From: Rhizobium binae
GTDB lineage: Bacteria; Pseudomonadota; Alphaproteobacteria; Rhizobiales; Rhizobiaceae
Direction of reading: 5' to 3'
Assembly (NCBI RefSeq): GCF_017357225.1
Contig: NZ_CP071606.1
Span: forward strand, 1 to 64,000
Length of the DNA: 64,000 nt
Below are positions 1-8,849 of this stretch, one piece after another (the first letter of the stretch is position 1; each line of letters opens with the position of its first letter). The notes below the pieces were generated by a model. It worked only from the letters and a program-made list of their open reading frames with translations. It was not told where the DNA came from and made no database searches. The translations under genes were made by a program, and so were the position numbers.

Positions 1-1218
1 ATGCCGACCAAGGCCGCGATTGTTGAGAAAGCCAAGAGAGCGAGTCAAGTCTCGATCGACGAGACGATTGCCCAGGACTCGACGATGCTCAGCAGCCAGT
101 TGCAGGTGCTGTTTGAGCGGTTGTTTTCGCCCAATGCCCGTAAATCGCTGCGGCGGTTCAGCAGCACCGAGACCGCCAAGTTGCTCGGCGTCACCGACAG
201 TTATGTTCGCCACCTCGCCGCGCAGGTGGAAACGATCAATCCCGAAAAGACGGCGGCTGGCCGCCGGGTGTTCTCGCTCGAAGAAATTCATGCGATGCGC
301 CAGTATCTCGGACGCACCAAACCTTCCTATCTGCCGATGCGCCGGCCGGGCGACCATCTCCAGGTGATCGCCGTTACCAATTTCAAGGGCGGCTCCGGCA
401 AGACGACGACATCCATCCATCTGGCGCAGTTCCTGGCGCTTCGCGGCTACCGCGTCCTTGCCGTCGACCTTGACCCGCAGGCATCGATGTCGGCGATGCT
501 TGGATATCAGCCGGAATTCGATGTCGGCGAGAACGAGACGCTTTACGGCGCCATCAAATATGACGAGACACGCCGCGACGTCGCCGACATCGTCCGCCAG
601 ACCTATTTCCCCGGTCTCGATCTCATCCCCGGCAATCTCGAACTGCACGAGTTCGAACACGACACACCAAAGGCGCTGGCCGATAGCAATCGCGACGACA
701 AGGACATGTTCTTCATGCGGGTCGGCAAAGCGCTGCATTCGCTGGAGCAGAGCTACGACGTCGTCATCATCGATTGCCCCCCTACCCTCGGTTTTCTGAC
801 GCTGTCTGCTCTTTGTGCCGCTACGGCGGTGCTCATTACCGTCCATCCGCAGATGCTCGATGTGGCGTCGATGAACCAGTTCCTGACGATGACCTCCGAC
901 CTTCTGGCGGTGGTCAAGCAGGCGGGCGGCAATCTCGAATATGACTGGATGCGCTACCTGGTCACCCGCTACGAGGCGAATGACGGTCCACAGGCCCAGA
1001 TCGTCGCCTTCTTGCGCAGCCTGTTTGGCGAGCGCGTGCTGACCTCAATGATGGTCAAGTCGACGGCGGTTTCGGACGCGGGCCTCTCCAAGCAGACGAT
1101 CTACGAGGCAGGACGCGAGACCATGCATCGCCAGACCTATGACCGCGGCGTCGAGTCCGTCGACAGCGTCAATGCCGAGGTTGAGCAACTCATTCGCAGT
1201 GCATGGAGCAGGACATGA
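1..1218 (+). CDS. repA: Plasmid partitioning ATPase RepA (ParA family)
   Basis: RepA is the ParA-type ATPase of repABC replicons. It drives segregation of plasmid copies together with RepB and represses the repABC operon. The 405-aa product has the usual family length. An N-terminal helical DNA-binding region (about residues 45-105, including a helix-turn-helix-like stretch around TAKLLGVTDSYVRHL) precedes the ParA core. The deviant Walker A motif KGGSGKTTT lies near residues 129-137, and VVIIDCPPTLG near 255 is the Walker B/switch region. The ATG is the first base of the window, so the promoter and any upstream parS are not visible; the replicon was probably linearised at repA. The stop codon overlaps the start of repB (ATGA), as is normal for this operon. 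Confidence 0.97.
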   Translation: MPTKAAIVEKAKRASQVSIDETIAQDSTMLSSQLQVLFERLFSPNARKSLRRFSSTETAKLLGVTDSYVRHLAAQVETINPEKTAAGRRVFSLEEIHAMRQYLGRTKPSYLPMRRPGDHLQVIAVTNFKGGSGKTTTSIHLAQFLALRGYRVLAVDLDPQASMSAMLGYQPEFDVGENETLYGAIKYDETRRDVADIVRQTYFPGLDLIPGNLELHEFEHDTPKALADSNRDDKDMFFMRVGKALHSLEQSYDVVIIDCPPTLGFLTLSALCAATAVLITVHPQMLDVASMNQFLTMTSDLLAVVKQAGGNLEYDWMRYLVTRYEANDGPQAQIVAFLRSLFGERVLTSMMVKSTAVSDAGLSKQTIYEAGRETMHRQTYDRGVESVDSVNAEVEQLIRSAWSRT

Positions 1219-2204
1219 GCCCAAAAGGTCGCGATATCCTGAAGAGCATGGTCGGCGCCGTGGAGCCGGGACGACCGGAGGCGCCAGCGGTGCCACCGCC
1301 GCATCGGCCCTCGGGCGCGGTCAAGGCGATGAACCTGTCGCTTGGACGATTGGGTGAGGAAGCGGCGGCCGCCAAGGCTTTGCGGGAATCGCTGGCCTCC
1401 GGCGACAAGGTGCTGGAGATCGATCCCGGTTCCGTCGAAATGTCCTTTATCCGCGACCGCATCCCGGTCGGCAAGGACCCCGAGTTCGAGCGGTTGAAGC
1501 AGTCGATCCAGGAAAGCGGACAGCAGGTTCCGATCCTGGTGCGGCCGGACCCGGTGAAGGCCGGGCATTACCAGGCCGCCTACGGCCACAGGCGGCTGCG
1601 TGCGGCGGCGGAGATCGGGGTGCCCGTCAAGGCCGTGGTACGCAAGCTGACGGATGAGGAGTTGATCCTCGCACAGGGTCAGGAAAACGGTCCACGCGTC
1701 GATTTGAGTTTCATCGAACGGGCGCTATTTGCGCGGCGCATGGACGAACACGGCTTCAGCCGCGATATGATTGCTCAGGCGCTGGCGACGGACAAGCCCG
1801 AAACATCAAGGCTGCTGCAGGTGGCGCAGACGATCGATCCTGAGATCATTCTTGCCATCGGACCGGCGCCCAAGGTCGGGCGTCCGCGCTGGTTGGCCTT
1901 TGCTGAGAAATTCAGGGAAGCGGGCGGGCAGAAAAAGGCGCAAGCCGCAATCGGTGCTGCAGATTTCCACACGTTGGAGAGCAATAGCCGCTTCGATGTC
2001 ATATGGAAGGCGCTGGAGGAGAAGAGCGCCCCGCAGCGGGCCGAGCAGACGCTTCGGACCCCTGGCGGGGGAACGCTCGCTTCCGTGACCCGTTCGGGAA
2101 AAACCTTTCGCATCACCGCCAAATCGGCGGCGTTCTCTGAATTCCTGGCCCGGCGGTTGATAGGCCTCGCCGCTGAGTTCGAAGAGGAAAATGAGGGAAA
2201 ATGA
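1215..2204 (+). CDS. repB: Plasmid partitioning protein RepB (ParB family)
   Basis: RepB is the centromere-binding ParB-family protein that binds parS and works with RepA. The ParB/Sulfiredoxin-like nuclease-fold domain is clear: PVGKDPEFERLKQSIQ, QVPILVRPDP and YGHRRLRAAAEIG lie at about residues 85-140. A helix-turn-helix region follows (FSRDMIAQALATDKPETSRLL, about 180-200), then a C-terminal dimerisation region. I chose the ATG at 1215 because it overlaps the repA stop as ATGA and has a GGAGCAGG-type ribosome site just upstream. An ATG four codons earlier (1203) is possible but has no such site. Family membership is certain; only the start is ambiguous. Confidence 0.95.
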   Translation: MSPKGRDILKSMVGAVEPGRPEAPAVPPPHRPSGAVKAMNLSLGRLGEEAAAAKALRESLASGDKVLEIDPGSVEMSFIRDRIPVGKDPEFERLKQSIQESGQQVPILVRPDPVKAGHYQAAYGHRRLRAAAEIGVPVKAVVRKLTDEELILAQGQENGPRVDLSFIERALFARRMDEHGFSRDMIAQALATDKPETSRLLQVAQTIDPEIILAIGPAPKVGRPRWLAFAEKFREAGGQKKAQAAIGAADFHTLESNSRFDVIWKALEEKSAPQRAEQTLRTPGGGTLASVTRSGKTFRITAKSAAFSEFLARRLIGLAAEFEEENEGK

Positions 2205-2217
2205 GGCAGTTAGACCG

Positions 2218-2233
2218 ATTGTCAGCTGACAAT
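2218..2233. promoter_or_regulatory. Candidate parS / RepB-binding palindrome
   Basis: ATTGTCAGCTGACAAT is a perfect 16-bp palindrome 14 bases after the repB stop. It resembles the repABC parS consensus (GTTNNCNGCNGNNAAC) in its central CAGCTG and overall dyad layout. The outer positions differ (ATT/AAT instead of GTT/AAC), so this may be a divergent plasmid-specific parS. Flanking bases extend the dyad imperfectly (ccg/cgg). Known repABC plasmids carry parS here or elsewhere in the cassette. Confidence 0.6.
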
Positions 2234-2257
2234 TCGGATAGGAGATAACGCGCAAAA

Positions 2258-2311
2258 GAAAAAAGCCCCCGAACGTCACCGTCGCGGAAGCTTTCCTCGT
2301 AGTCTTGAACA
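2258..2311 (-). ncRNA. incA: Counter-transcribed antisense RNA of repABC (incA/ctRNA)
   Basis: All repABC plasmids described carry a small antisense RNA in the repB-repC gap that represses repC. Here the minus strand has a consensus -35 TTGACA, a GATTCT-like -10 at 17-bp spacing, and about 55 bases downstream a G/C-rich hairpin (arms around CGACG and CGTTCGGGGG) ending in TTTTTT. This gives an RNA of about 54 nt, the expected size. The exact 5' end is estimated from the -10 position. It determines copy number and incompatibility group. Confidence 0.8.
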
Positions 2312-2317
2312 CCTCCG

Positions 2318-2346
2318 AGAATCGCACTTCCGAGAATCGCTGTCAA
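2318..2346 (-). promoter_or_regulatory. Promoter of the antisense RNA
   Basis: On the minus strand TTGACA (2346-2341) is followed after 17 bases by GATTCT (2323-2318). The -35 is a perfect sigma-70-type box. The same segment contains a 12-bp direct repeat (TCCGAGAATCGC on the plus strand, near 2314-2325 and 2329-2340) that spans the -10 and the spacer. The repeat could be a protein-binding site or part of the repC leader structure. Confidence 0.65.
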
Positions 2347-2403
2347 GAGTCTTTGGCGCCGTTTTGGCGAGCGGATTTCTTTTGCCTCGTCGAGGTGGAA
2401 GAG

Positions 2404-3708
2404 ATGGAAACCGGAAGTATAACGACGCCCTTCGGGCGGCGGCCGATGACGCTTGGCATGCTCGCAAGCCAGGTGATGGCAGGTGAAATCAAACCCGATC
2501 AATCGGTCGACAAATGGAAGCTGTTTCGCGCGCTGTGCGAAGCAAAGCCGCTGCTTGGCATCAGCGATCGCGCACTTGCGGTGCTCAATGCACTCTTGAG
2601 CTTTTATCCCAAGAACGAGCTGGCGCAGGAAAACGGGTTGATCGTATTCCCGTCGAACATTCAGCTTTCACTCAGAACGCACGGCATGGCTGAGCAGACC
2701 GTGCGGCGCCATCTTGCAGCGCTCGTCGAGGCGGGGCTTCTGCTGCGCAAGGATAGTCCCAACGGCAAGCGTTATGTCCGCAGAGACAGGGCAGGGGAGG
2801 TCAACGAGGCCTTCGGCTTCTCGCTGGCGCCGCTGCTTGCCCGTGCCGAAGAGATCGAACAACTGGCTGCCGAGGTGATGGCCGAGCGGCTGCATGTCCA
2901 GCGTCTGCGCGAACGGATCACGCTTTGCCGCCGCGATATCGCCAAGCTGATTGAAGCGGCCGTCGAAGAGAAGGTTGAAGGGGATTGGCAGGGCCTTCAC
3001 CGGGAGTTCCGGGAACTGATCGAAGGCCTGCCACGCTCACCGACGACGGCACAACTCGAACAATTGCTGGACGAATTGACGGCGCTCCGGGCGGATATCC
3101 TTAACCGGCTGGAAATTCGAGTTAAATCGACGAAACAGCGCGGCAATGCCGATTATATCGAGCGCCACATACAGAGTTCAAACCCTGAATCCAATTCTGA
3201 ACTTGAACCAGGCTTCGAAACGAAGCAGGGGGCGATGGCTGAGCAAGACAACCGGCTGACCGCCATGCCGCGAGAGCGGGGCAGGGGGGAGGCAGCCGGT
3301 TCGGGCCGGCAGGATGAAACGCGAGGCCGGCGACCGGGCAGCCACGATGAGGGTGGCGGACTGAAAACCTTCCCGCTGGGCCTGGTTCTGCAGGCCTGCC
3401 CGGAAATCCTTGCCTATGGGCCGCATGGTGAAATCCGCAACTGGCGTGACTTGATGACCGCGGCCGTGATGGTGCGATCGATGCTCGGCGTCAGTCCGTC
3501 AGCCTACGAGGAAGCTGCAAACGCTATGGGACCGGAAAATGCCGCAACGGTGATGGCATGTATCCTGGAACGCGGCGGCCATATCAATTCGGCCGGTGGT
3601 TACCTCCGCGACCTGACGCGACGCAGCGAAAAGGGGGAATTTGCGATCGGCCCGATGCTGATGGCGCTGTTGCGGGCAAATGCGCCGACCGGCCGAAAAA
3701 CCGGATAA
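2404..3708 (+). CDS. repC: Plasmid replication initiator RepC
   Basis: RepC is the initiator protein of repABC replicons; in studied plasmids the origin lies inside its own gene. The 434-aa product starts METGSITTPFGRRPMTLGML, which is the usual RepC N-terminus, so I use the ATG at 2404 rather than the longer open frame from 2305, which would overlap the antisense RNA gene. The N-terminal winged-helix half (about residues 1-160) includes SDRALAVLNALLSFYP and SNIQLSLRTHGMAEQTVRRHLA. A coiled-coil-like stretch follows (about 165-270), then a variable polar linker and the conserved C-terminal domain (KTFPLGLVLQACPEI to the end). A locally A+T-richer stretch near 3115-3205 is a plausible origin region. 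Confidence 0.96.
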   Translation: METGSITTPFGRRPMTLGMLASQVMAGEIKPDQSVDKWKLFRALCEAKPLLGISDRALAVLNALLSFYPKNELAQENGLIVFPSNIQLSLRTHGMAEQTVRRHLAALVEAGLLLRKDSPNGKRYVRRDRAGEVNEAFGFSLAPLLARAEEIEQLAAEVMAERLHVQRLRERITLCRRDIAKLIEAAVEEKVEGDWQGLHREFRELIEGLPRSPTTAQLEQLLDELTALRADILNRLEIRVKSTKQRGNADYIERHIQSSNPESNSELEPGFETKQGAMAEQDNRLTAMPRERGRGEAAGSGRQDETRGRRPGSHDEGGGLKTFPLGLVLQACPEILAYGPHGEIRNWRDLMTAAVMVRSMLGVSPSAYEEAANAMGPENAATVMACILERGGHINSAGGYLRDLTRRSEKGEFAIGPMLMALLRANAPTGRKTG

Positions 3709-3750
3709 GGTGCGAGGGTTGGAGACCGCTACAGCTTGATTTGGCGAGTG

Positions 3751-4073
3751 TCAGCGGATCAGCCTTCGCTCCAGGAAAGCCTGCATGTCGCGGCGCCCGT
3801 CTACGACACAGTAGACGACGACATCGGTGCCGATCATGCGATAGATCATCCGCTTGGGTTTATGGTGCCGTTCCCGATATTCGGTGAGGCCGATCGCGGT
3901 GAGCTCTTTCGGAATATTTCCTCGCGCAGGAAATTTTTCGAGATCGGCGCAGGCGCTCTCGATTTGGCTCAGAATGCGCTCAGCGGTCTCGGTGCCGTCG
4001 CGGCCGGCGAGAAACGATAGAGATCCTCGATGTCGCGTTCCGCTTCCTCTGCGAAAAGAACACGATAGGGCAT
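3751..4073 (-). pseudogene. Frameshifted RelE/ParE-family toxin
   Basis: The reading frame opens at the ATG at 4073 with MPYRVLFAEEAERDIEDLYRF, a classic RelE/ParE start. It then loses one base near 4009-4013. The rest of the toxin continues in another frame as LAGRDGTETAERILSQIE through YRERHHKPKRMIYRMIG to a stop at 3751. Restoring one base gives a toxin of about 107 aa with the usual C-terminal YR(M)I and RRDMQAFLERRL segments. Its start overlaps the stop of the antitoxin remnant (TGATG), the normal coupled order antitoxin-toxin. It lies directly after repC, so it was probably a plasmid stabilisation module. A sequencing error is possible, but the partner gene is also broken several times. 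Confidence 0.8.
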
Positions 4074-4355
4074 CAGGACTTGTTGTCTGACAGACGCTTG
4101 CGGATGCGCGCGAATGTGTCGGCAGCAGGGCGCAGCTTGCCTTCCTCGACTGCCGGTTGGCGAGCGCCAGAACCTTCAGGAGCGCCAGGGTCTCCTGAGT
4201 TTCCTCGTATTGGCCAACGTACGTCCTGCAGAATGGCTTTCGCCTCGCCGTGAAGGATAATGACGACTGGCTGCGGATTGTTTCAATGTCCGGATGATCT
4301 CGGGCGCATGCGCCTTGAGATGGCTGATCGGCTTGACCTGTTCTGACAGCTTCAT
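4073..4355 (-). pseudogene. Multiply frameshifted Phd/YefM-type antitoxin
   Basis: The frame opens at the ATG at 4355 with MKLSEQVKPISHLKAHAPEI, a typical Phd/YefM-type antitoxin N-terminus. The homologous sequence then jumps frame about three times. PVVIILHGEAKAILQDV, then YEETQETLALLKVLALANRQ, then VEEGKLRPAADTFARIRKRL each lie in a different frame before the stop at 4073-4075. Reassembled, the protein would be about 92 aa. The minus strand has a ribosome site (GGGAGCAACCGC) upstream of the ATG. With three indels and a frameshifted toxin, the pair is almost certainly inactive. Confidence 0.75.
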
Positions 4356-4449
4356 GCGGTTGCTCCCTTTCGACCGGGATGTAGATCATTAAATGGTCGA
4401 TTAAAGGAAGCCCTTTGAAGGTCGGCGGTCCGGACCGCCCGCAGGCTCG

Positions 4450-4814
4450 TCGCGCTATTGGACGCGCGACCTCAAACGCTGGAGGAGCGTGCGTGGCAAG
4501 AAATGCGGCTCGAGGATCGAGCCGGAATTCAGCGATCCGACGCCGGCATCTCTTTTCGAGATCGCTGCCTATTCGACGGGCAGGATTGGATTGGCGTTAG
4601 CAGGGCCCTGCAGCACGCTTTCTGAAGCGAGACGAGGGGTATCGGCAAGGCCGATGTTCGCGAGGCGATCGTGACAGCAGCCGGTTTCGATGGCGCAGCA
4701 CTTGTCAGGCGCCAAGCCGACGACGACGTCCAGAACAAATGGTCGGCAGACCGTGTGCGAATGTTTTTTCAATGGAGCGGCGAAGGAGAGACGCACATTC
4801 CTTTAATCCAGTAA
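4450..4814 (+). pseudogene. Remnant of a DsbA-family isomerase (HCCA isomerase-like)
   Basis: Three short stretches in different frames together resemble the C-terminal half of a DsbA-family, 2-hydroxychromene-2-carboxylate isomerase-like protein. They are YWTRDLKRW near 4455, EPEFSDPTPASLFEIAAYST near 4516-4575 and GIGKADVREAIVTAAGFDGA near 4638-4700, followed by DDDVQNKW. No intact frame exists and no start is visible. The rest of the stretch between the toxin remnant and 4855 shows nothing else. The identification rests on pattern recognition of scattered motifs and is tentative. Confidence 0.35.
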
Positions 4815-4855
4815 TTTTATAGACAATATTTGACCAACCACAGAGAGGAAAAGCC

Positions 4856-5415
4856 ATGTCAGGTTTCAAACTCGTCGGCATTGCCGGCAGCTTCAACCGT
4901 CCATCGAAGACACTGGCGCTCGTCCGGCATGTCGCCGAGCGCGCCAGTGTCAGATACGGCTTTTCGAGCAAACCTATGATCTGCACGATGTCGGTCCGTC
5001 GCTGGGCGACGCCCTGTGGCGCAAGGACCTCGATGATCAGGCCAGGCGTGTCGTCGACGAGATCGTAAGGGCCGATGTGCTGATTGTCGGTTCCCCGACT
5101 TACAAGGGCTCCTACCCTGGCCTTTTCAAGCACCTCCTCGATCTGATCGATCCACAGGAGCTTCGCGCGAAGCCGATCATCATTACGGCGACCGGCGGCG
5201 GCGACCGGCATGCCTTGATGGTCGAGCATCAGCTGAGGCCGCTGTTCGGTTTCTTCATGGCCCACACGCTACCGACGGCCGTCTATGCGTCAGACCGTGA
5301 TTTTGCGGACTACGCGGTTTCATCCGATGCGCTTTCGAACCGTATCTGTGAGGTGGTCGGCGAATTGTCGGCCTTCTTTCCAGAGGCAAGACCGGCAGTA
5401 GCGGCGGCCGAATAA
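4856..5415 (+). pseudogene. Frameshifted NADPH-dependent FMN reductase (SsuE/MsuE-like)
   Basis: Reductases of this flavodoxin-like family supply reduced FMN to two-component monooxygenases, often for sulfonate use. The first frame, from the ATG at 4856, gives MSGFKLVGIAGSFNRPSKTL (P-loop-like FMN-binding start). The homology then moves to a second frame after a one-base loss near 4970-4973: YDLHDVGPSLGDALWRKDL, then VLIVGSPTYKGSYPGLFKHL and ITATGGGDRHALMVEHQLRP, ending at 5415. The repaired protein would be about 186 aa, near the family length. AGAGAGGAAAAGCC precedes the ATG as a good ribosome site. The single indel could be a sequencing error, but the neighbours are broken too. No partner monooxygenase is present in the window. 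Confidence 0.75.
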
Positions 5416-5682
5416 GGGCGTCACGAACTCCGTTCCCAGGAGGCGCGATGGATGATACGGGCCCGCAGGGATCAAGCGAGCAAATCTGGAGCGTCTTTGA
5501 ATTGCAGGAGCCGTGGGGGGGCAGGCCTTGCCGCAAATAGTATCCACTCTCCGCGGAGACGGCAACGGGCGAGGCGCGGAGGCCGTTCGGTCATGAGGCT
5601 ATTGCCGGACACAATCCTGGACATATAGTGCATCTCAATTTCGAGCCGGGCGCCGCTCACCCAGTCTGTTGAAAGGTGTCCC

Positions 5683-6262
5683 ATGAGACTGAATGATCCC
5701 TCCCTGCTAGGCATGCCCCATTGCGATCGGTGGATCGAAGCAAAAGGTCGCGTGTCGGCCATGGTCCGAAATCCGGCGACAGGTGAGGTGCTGGGCGCGG
5801 TCCCTGGTTTCGGTGCGGCGGAAACCGAAGATGCCATCGCCGTAGGCGACGAAGACAGCCGGAGAGCGACGGTGCGGCGGAAACCGAAGATGCCATCGCC
5901 GTAGGCGACGAAGACAGCCGGAGAGCGCGGCGCCGTTCTCAAGGCTTGGCATCGCTGATGATCGAAAGCGGTGACGATTTGGCGATGATCCTGAGGCTGG
6001 AGCGGCTGGAGCAGGGAAACCCTTGGCTAAAGCCAGGGGGCAATTATCTATGGTGCGTCGTGCCTCTTCGGCAAACCAATCGATGAAGTTTACACCAGCG
6101 CGCGATCTGTCGCGGGTCTTCCGCGTGGCCGAAGCGCTCGAATATGGATGGTGGGGGTCAATACCGGTCTCGTCTCCACCGAGGCGTCGTTCGGCGGCGT
6201 CAGAATGTCGGGTCTCGGCCGCGAAGGGTCCAAGCACGGATTGGACGAATATACCGAACTCA
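5683..6262 (+). pseudogene. Relic of succinate-semialdehyde dehydrogenase (gabD-like)
   Basis: The open frame from 5683 begins MRLNDPSLLG and runs into VRNPATGEVLGAVPGFGAAE, the N-terminus of a GabD-type aldehyde dehydrogenase. After a tandem duplication the homology continues in other frames (DDLAMILRLE, then a [15 protein letters not shown] piece near 6020). It then jumps directly to the C-terminus: [12 protein letters not shown] near 6115-6150, [20 protein letters not shown] near 6165-6225 and GLDEYTEL ending near 6260. The whole catalytic middle, roughly 300 codons, is missing. This is a dead gene with an internal deletion, duplication and frameshifts. The family assignment is firm; the exact substrate of the ancestor is not. 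Confidence 0.8.
5811..5927. repeat. 59-bp tandem duplication inside the gabD relic
   Basis: The unit starting CGGTGCGGCGGAAACCGAAG at 5811 is repeated immediately from 5870, with identical sequence through GCCGGAGAGCG at 5927. The period is 59 bp, which is not a multiple of three, so the duplication itself disrupts the reading frame. Perfect identity suggests a recent event. Confidence 0.95.
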
Positions 6263-6502
6263 TCACGCGGCAAAATCCGGCGGCTCACGAATTGGCTCGT
6301 GGCGTGGGATGTCGAGTTCGATGCCGCCGACCGAGAGCAGGCGCGTGCGGATGGCATCGGCGAGATTGCGAGCAATTGGCTCGTTGGTTGCTAGCGCCGT
6401 GCGCAGAAAATCCCGCGCTTCATCCTCCATGGAGCGGCCATGTGCTACCGCCCGCAAGCGCAAGCGCTGCTTCAACCAATCGTCCAGGTTGCGGATCGTC
6501 AT
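6263..6502 (-). CDS. Orphan FitA/VapB-type ribbon-helix-helix antitoxin
   Basis: Antitoxins of this type bind DNA with an N-terminal ribbon-helix-helix and wrap a PIN-domain VapC/FitB toxin with the C-terminus. The protein reads [20 protein letters not shown], then [17 protein letters not shown], and ends [20 protein letters not shown], matching the family along its full length (79 aa from this start). An ATG seven codons upstream (6523) is also possible. The stop is followed by TGATG, where a vapC start would be expected. The sequence beyond is instead the antisense of the gabD relic, so the toxin gene has been lost at the junction near 6262. The antitoxin frame itself is intact. Confidence 0.8.
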   Translation of the reverse strand: MTIRNLDDWLKQRLRLRAVAHGRSMEDEARDFLRTALATNEPIARNLADAIRTRLLSVGGIELDIPRHEPIREPPDFAA

Positions 6503-6809
6503 GCTTGCCGTCTCTGGCTCCATTCATCAACGATTGCATGTTAATCATTGGTTGCAGATATTCAAAGTATGAGTGGTGGGTGAGGCGGGGCGTCCGAATC
6601 GCCGCGCGAACCAGCAATCGCGTGTCGATAGGCTGGCGCTCTTCGTCTTCTCAGAACCTGTGTTCCGCGCCTTCAATTGGACTTGCCCAGACCGTCATCC
6701 CGGGCGCAAACGGTGTCTCGCCTTCAGTTCGCACGACCATTTCGCCGAGATCGGGGTCGGAACAAGATCTGTTCAAAATCCTGCGCTAAGGTCGAACGAA
6801 CGGTGAACG

Positions 6810-8782
6810 TCACGCCGCTCGGAGGATTCGGCCGGGAAGCCGGGGCCTGAAGCCTTCGGGCAACAGTTCCTCGGTGTCCCAGGAATAGGTGCCGGTGAGA
6901 TTTATGTGCTCCCAACTGAGCGGTGAGACGTGCCTCAGCAGTTGGTCGGGAATATGCCGACCCCGCTGGCGCAAGTGTGCCGCCGCGCGGCTGAGATAGA
7001 CGGTGTTCCAATGAACGATGGCGCTGACCACGAGGTTAAGCCCGGAAGCAGGGAACGCCTGACTGTCAAAGGAGCGATCCCGTATTTCGCCGCGCTCATG
7101 GAAGAAGACAGCGCGTTTGAGTTTGTGGGCGGCTTCGCCCTTGTTGAGCCCGGCCTGGCAGCGCCGGCGCAAAGCCGGGTTGGAATACCATTCGATTATG
7201 AACAAGGTACGCTCGATGCGGCCGAGCTCGCGTAAGGCCTTGGCGAGATCGCTGGACTTCGACGATGAGCACCACTTCAGGATCGTCGATGGTGCAACGG
7301 TTCGTGTCGTGATTGATACGCCAAGCCGCAAGAACTCGTCCCAATGCTCCAGGATGAGATCGGTATTGATCGGCACACCAATGTGTTTAGCCAGCTCCGG
7401 GTAGGCATCTCCTTTCTAAAATGTATGGAATTTCCGGTCCTTGAGATTACGCATGCGACGCGAGAAGCGCCTGTTGACGATGGGGAAAAGCCCGAAGGGC
7501 TGATCGCTGACACCGCCTGTATCGGTGAACAGTTCCTCGATGTCGAGAATCGTGTCGTGGTCGAATAGGCCATCAAGCACATAAACGGCCTCGCTCTCGG
7601 TCGGGCTGATCGGCGGGATGCTGTAATAACCGTATTGGTCAGAAAGCCCGCTGTAAAATTTCGACCCCGGTTCGCTGCCATAATGCAGGTTGATGTCACT
7701 TCGCCTGGCGGCCCTGTCGCTGGCGCGGAAGAATTGCCCATCAGACGAAGCGGTCGTTCCGTCGCCCCAAATTTGCGAATGCGGATGCCGCGTGTGGGCA
7801 TCGGTGACGCACGCCTGCGCGGCCCGATAGGTTTCCGAGCGGGCGTGGAAGCTGCGCATCCAGCCGATCTGGTGGGCGCTGATACCCTTGGAGGCTCCCG
7901 CCATACGCTTCGGGCCGAGATTGGTGCCATCCGCCAAAACGCCGGCCAGCATAGCGGCGATGTTTTGTGGCGCATCTCCCGTCCGGACATGGGTAAACTG
8001 GTCGGCAATCCGGTCCATTCATGCACTTCCCTGAGTAGGTCCGGCACCTCGACCAGCGGATACATTTCCGTGATTTCGGCGTTGAGGGCTTCAGCCGCGG
8101 CGGGAACGTCGCTTGCATGCGGCGTCACGATCAGTGTGCCGTCTTCCATTCTGACGCCATCCAGCTTCCCGAAGCGGGCTCGCCAAGCCAACCGTTTGAG
8201 ATTGACGTCCATCATCTGACGAACTTCCGCAAGCCAAGCCGCACAGTCGATCGTGACACCGAACCCGAGTTCATTTTCCTCTCTCAGGGCGACAAAGGCC
8301 TGTTTCGGCATGAGATGTTCGTCTATCGGCCGGAATGACCGGCTACCCTCGACCCAGACGTCTCGCGAATTCAGTCGGTCCCGCAAATGCGTAAGCGTCG
8401 CGATTTCGTAAAGCCGCCGATCCGGTTTTCCATTCTCGAAGATCACCTTTTTCTCGATCGCTCCCAGATGGTCGACCGGCACGCGATTCGGCAAGATGCG
8501 ACGCCCTTCCACATAAAGCATTTTCAGAGTCGCAATCGCCGCGAGCAGCGGATCGTGTCGGCGACGCGAGTGGAACGTAAACGCCTGAAGGAAGGCTCCT
8601 GCGAACTTGCGGATATTCCCATGTTGCGCAGTGGCCAGCACCAAAGACGAAGCGTCGCTGCTTTCCACCATCGCCTCGAGACCAGGCTTGATCTGCAGCA
8701 GCCTCCTTACAAATATGCGCTGGTGGCCAAATCTCTGTCCGGAAACGGTCGATTTCGTACAGGCCCAAAACGCCCCGTCCAC
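6810..8782 (-). pseudogene. tnpA: Truncated, frameshifted Tn3-family transposase
   Basis: Tn3-family transposases are about 950-1000 aa DDE enzymes. Here about 650 codons remain. The first frame (8782 to about 8010) has the family segments IRKFAGAFLQAFTFHSRRRH, RLYEIATLTHLRDRL and RSFRPIDEHLMPKQAF. One indel near 8010-8018 shifts to a second frame (QFTHVRTGDAPQNIAAMLAG, ISAHQIGWMRSFHARSETYR, DQYGYYSIPP). An amber codon interrupts that frame at 7416-7418, right after KDRKFHTF. The same frame then continues (LILEHWDEFLRLGVSI, ALRELGRIERTLF) to the normal C-terminus HVSPLSWEHINLTGTYSW. About the first 300 residues are absent. No terminal inverted repeats were recognised. Confidence 0.88.
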
Positions 8783-8849
8783 AAATTATCTTGGCTGAGT
8801 TTCGTACATGGCTGACATTTCGGACGGCCTATTCGGACGAAATGGACCC

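Noticed and set aside
6524..6809. Possible remnant on the minus strand resembling the C-terminal part of a sugar-ABC ATPase ([22 protein letters not shown])
   Set aside because: Only about 20 residues in one frame looked suggestive, with no conserved motif; too weak to annotate. No other gene is visible in this gap.
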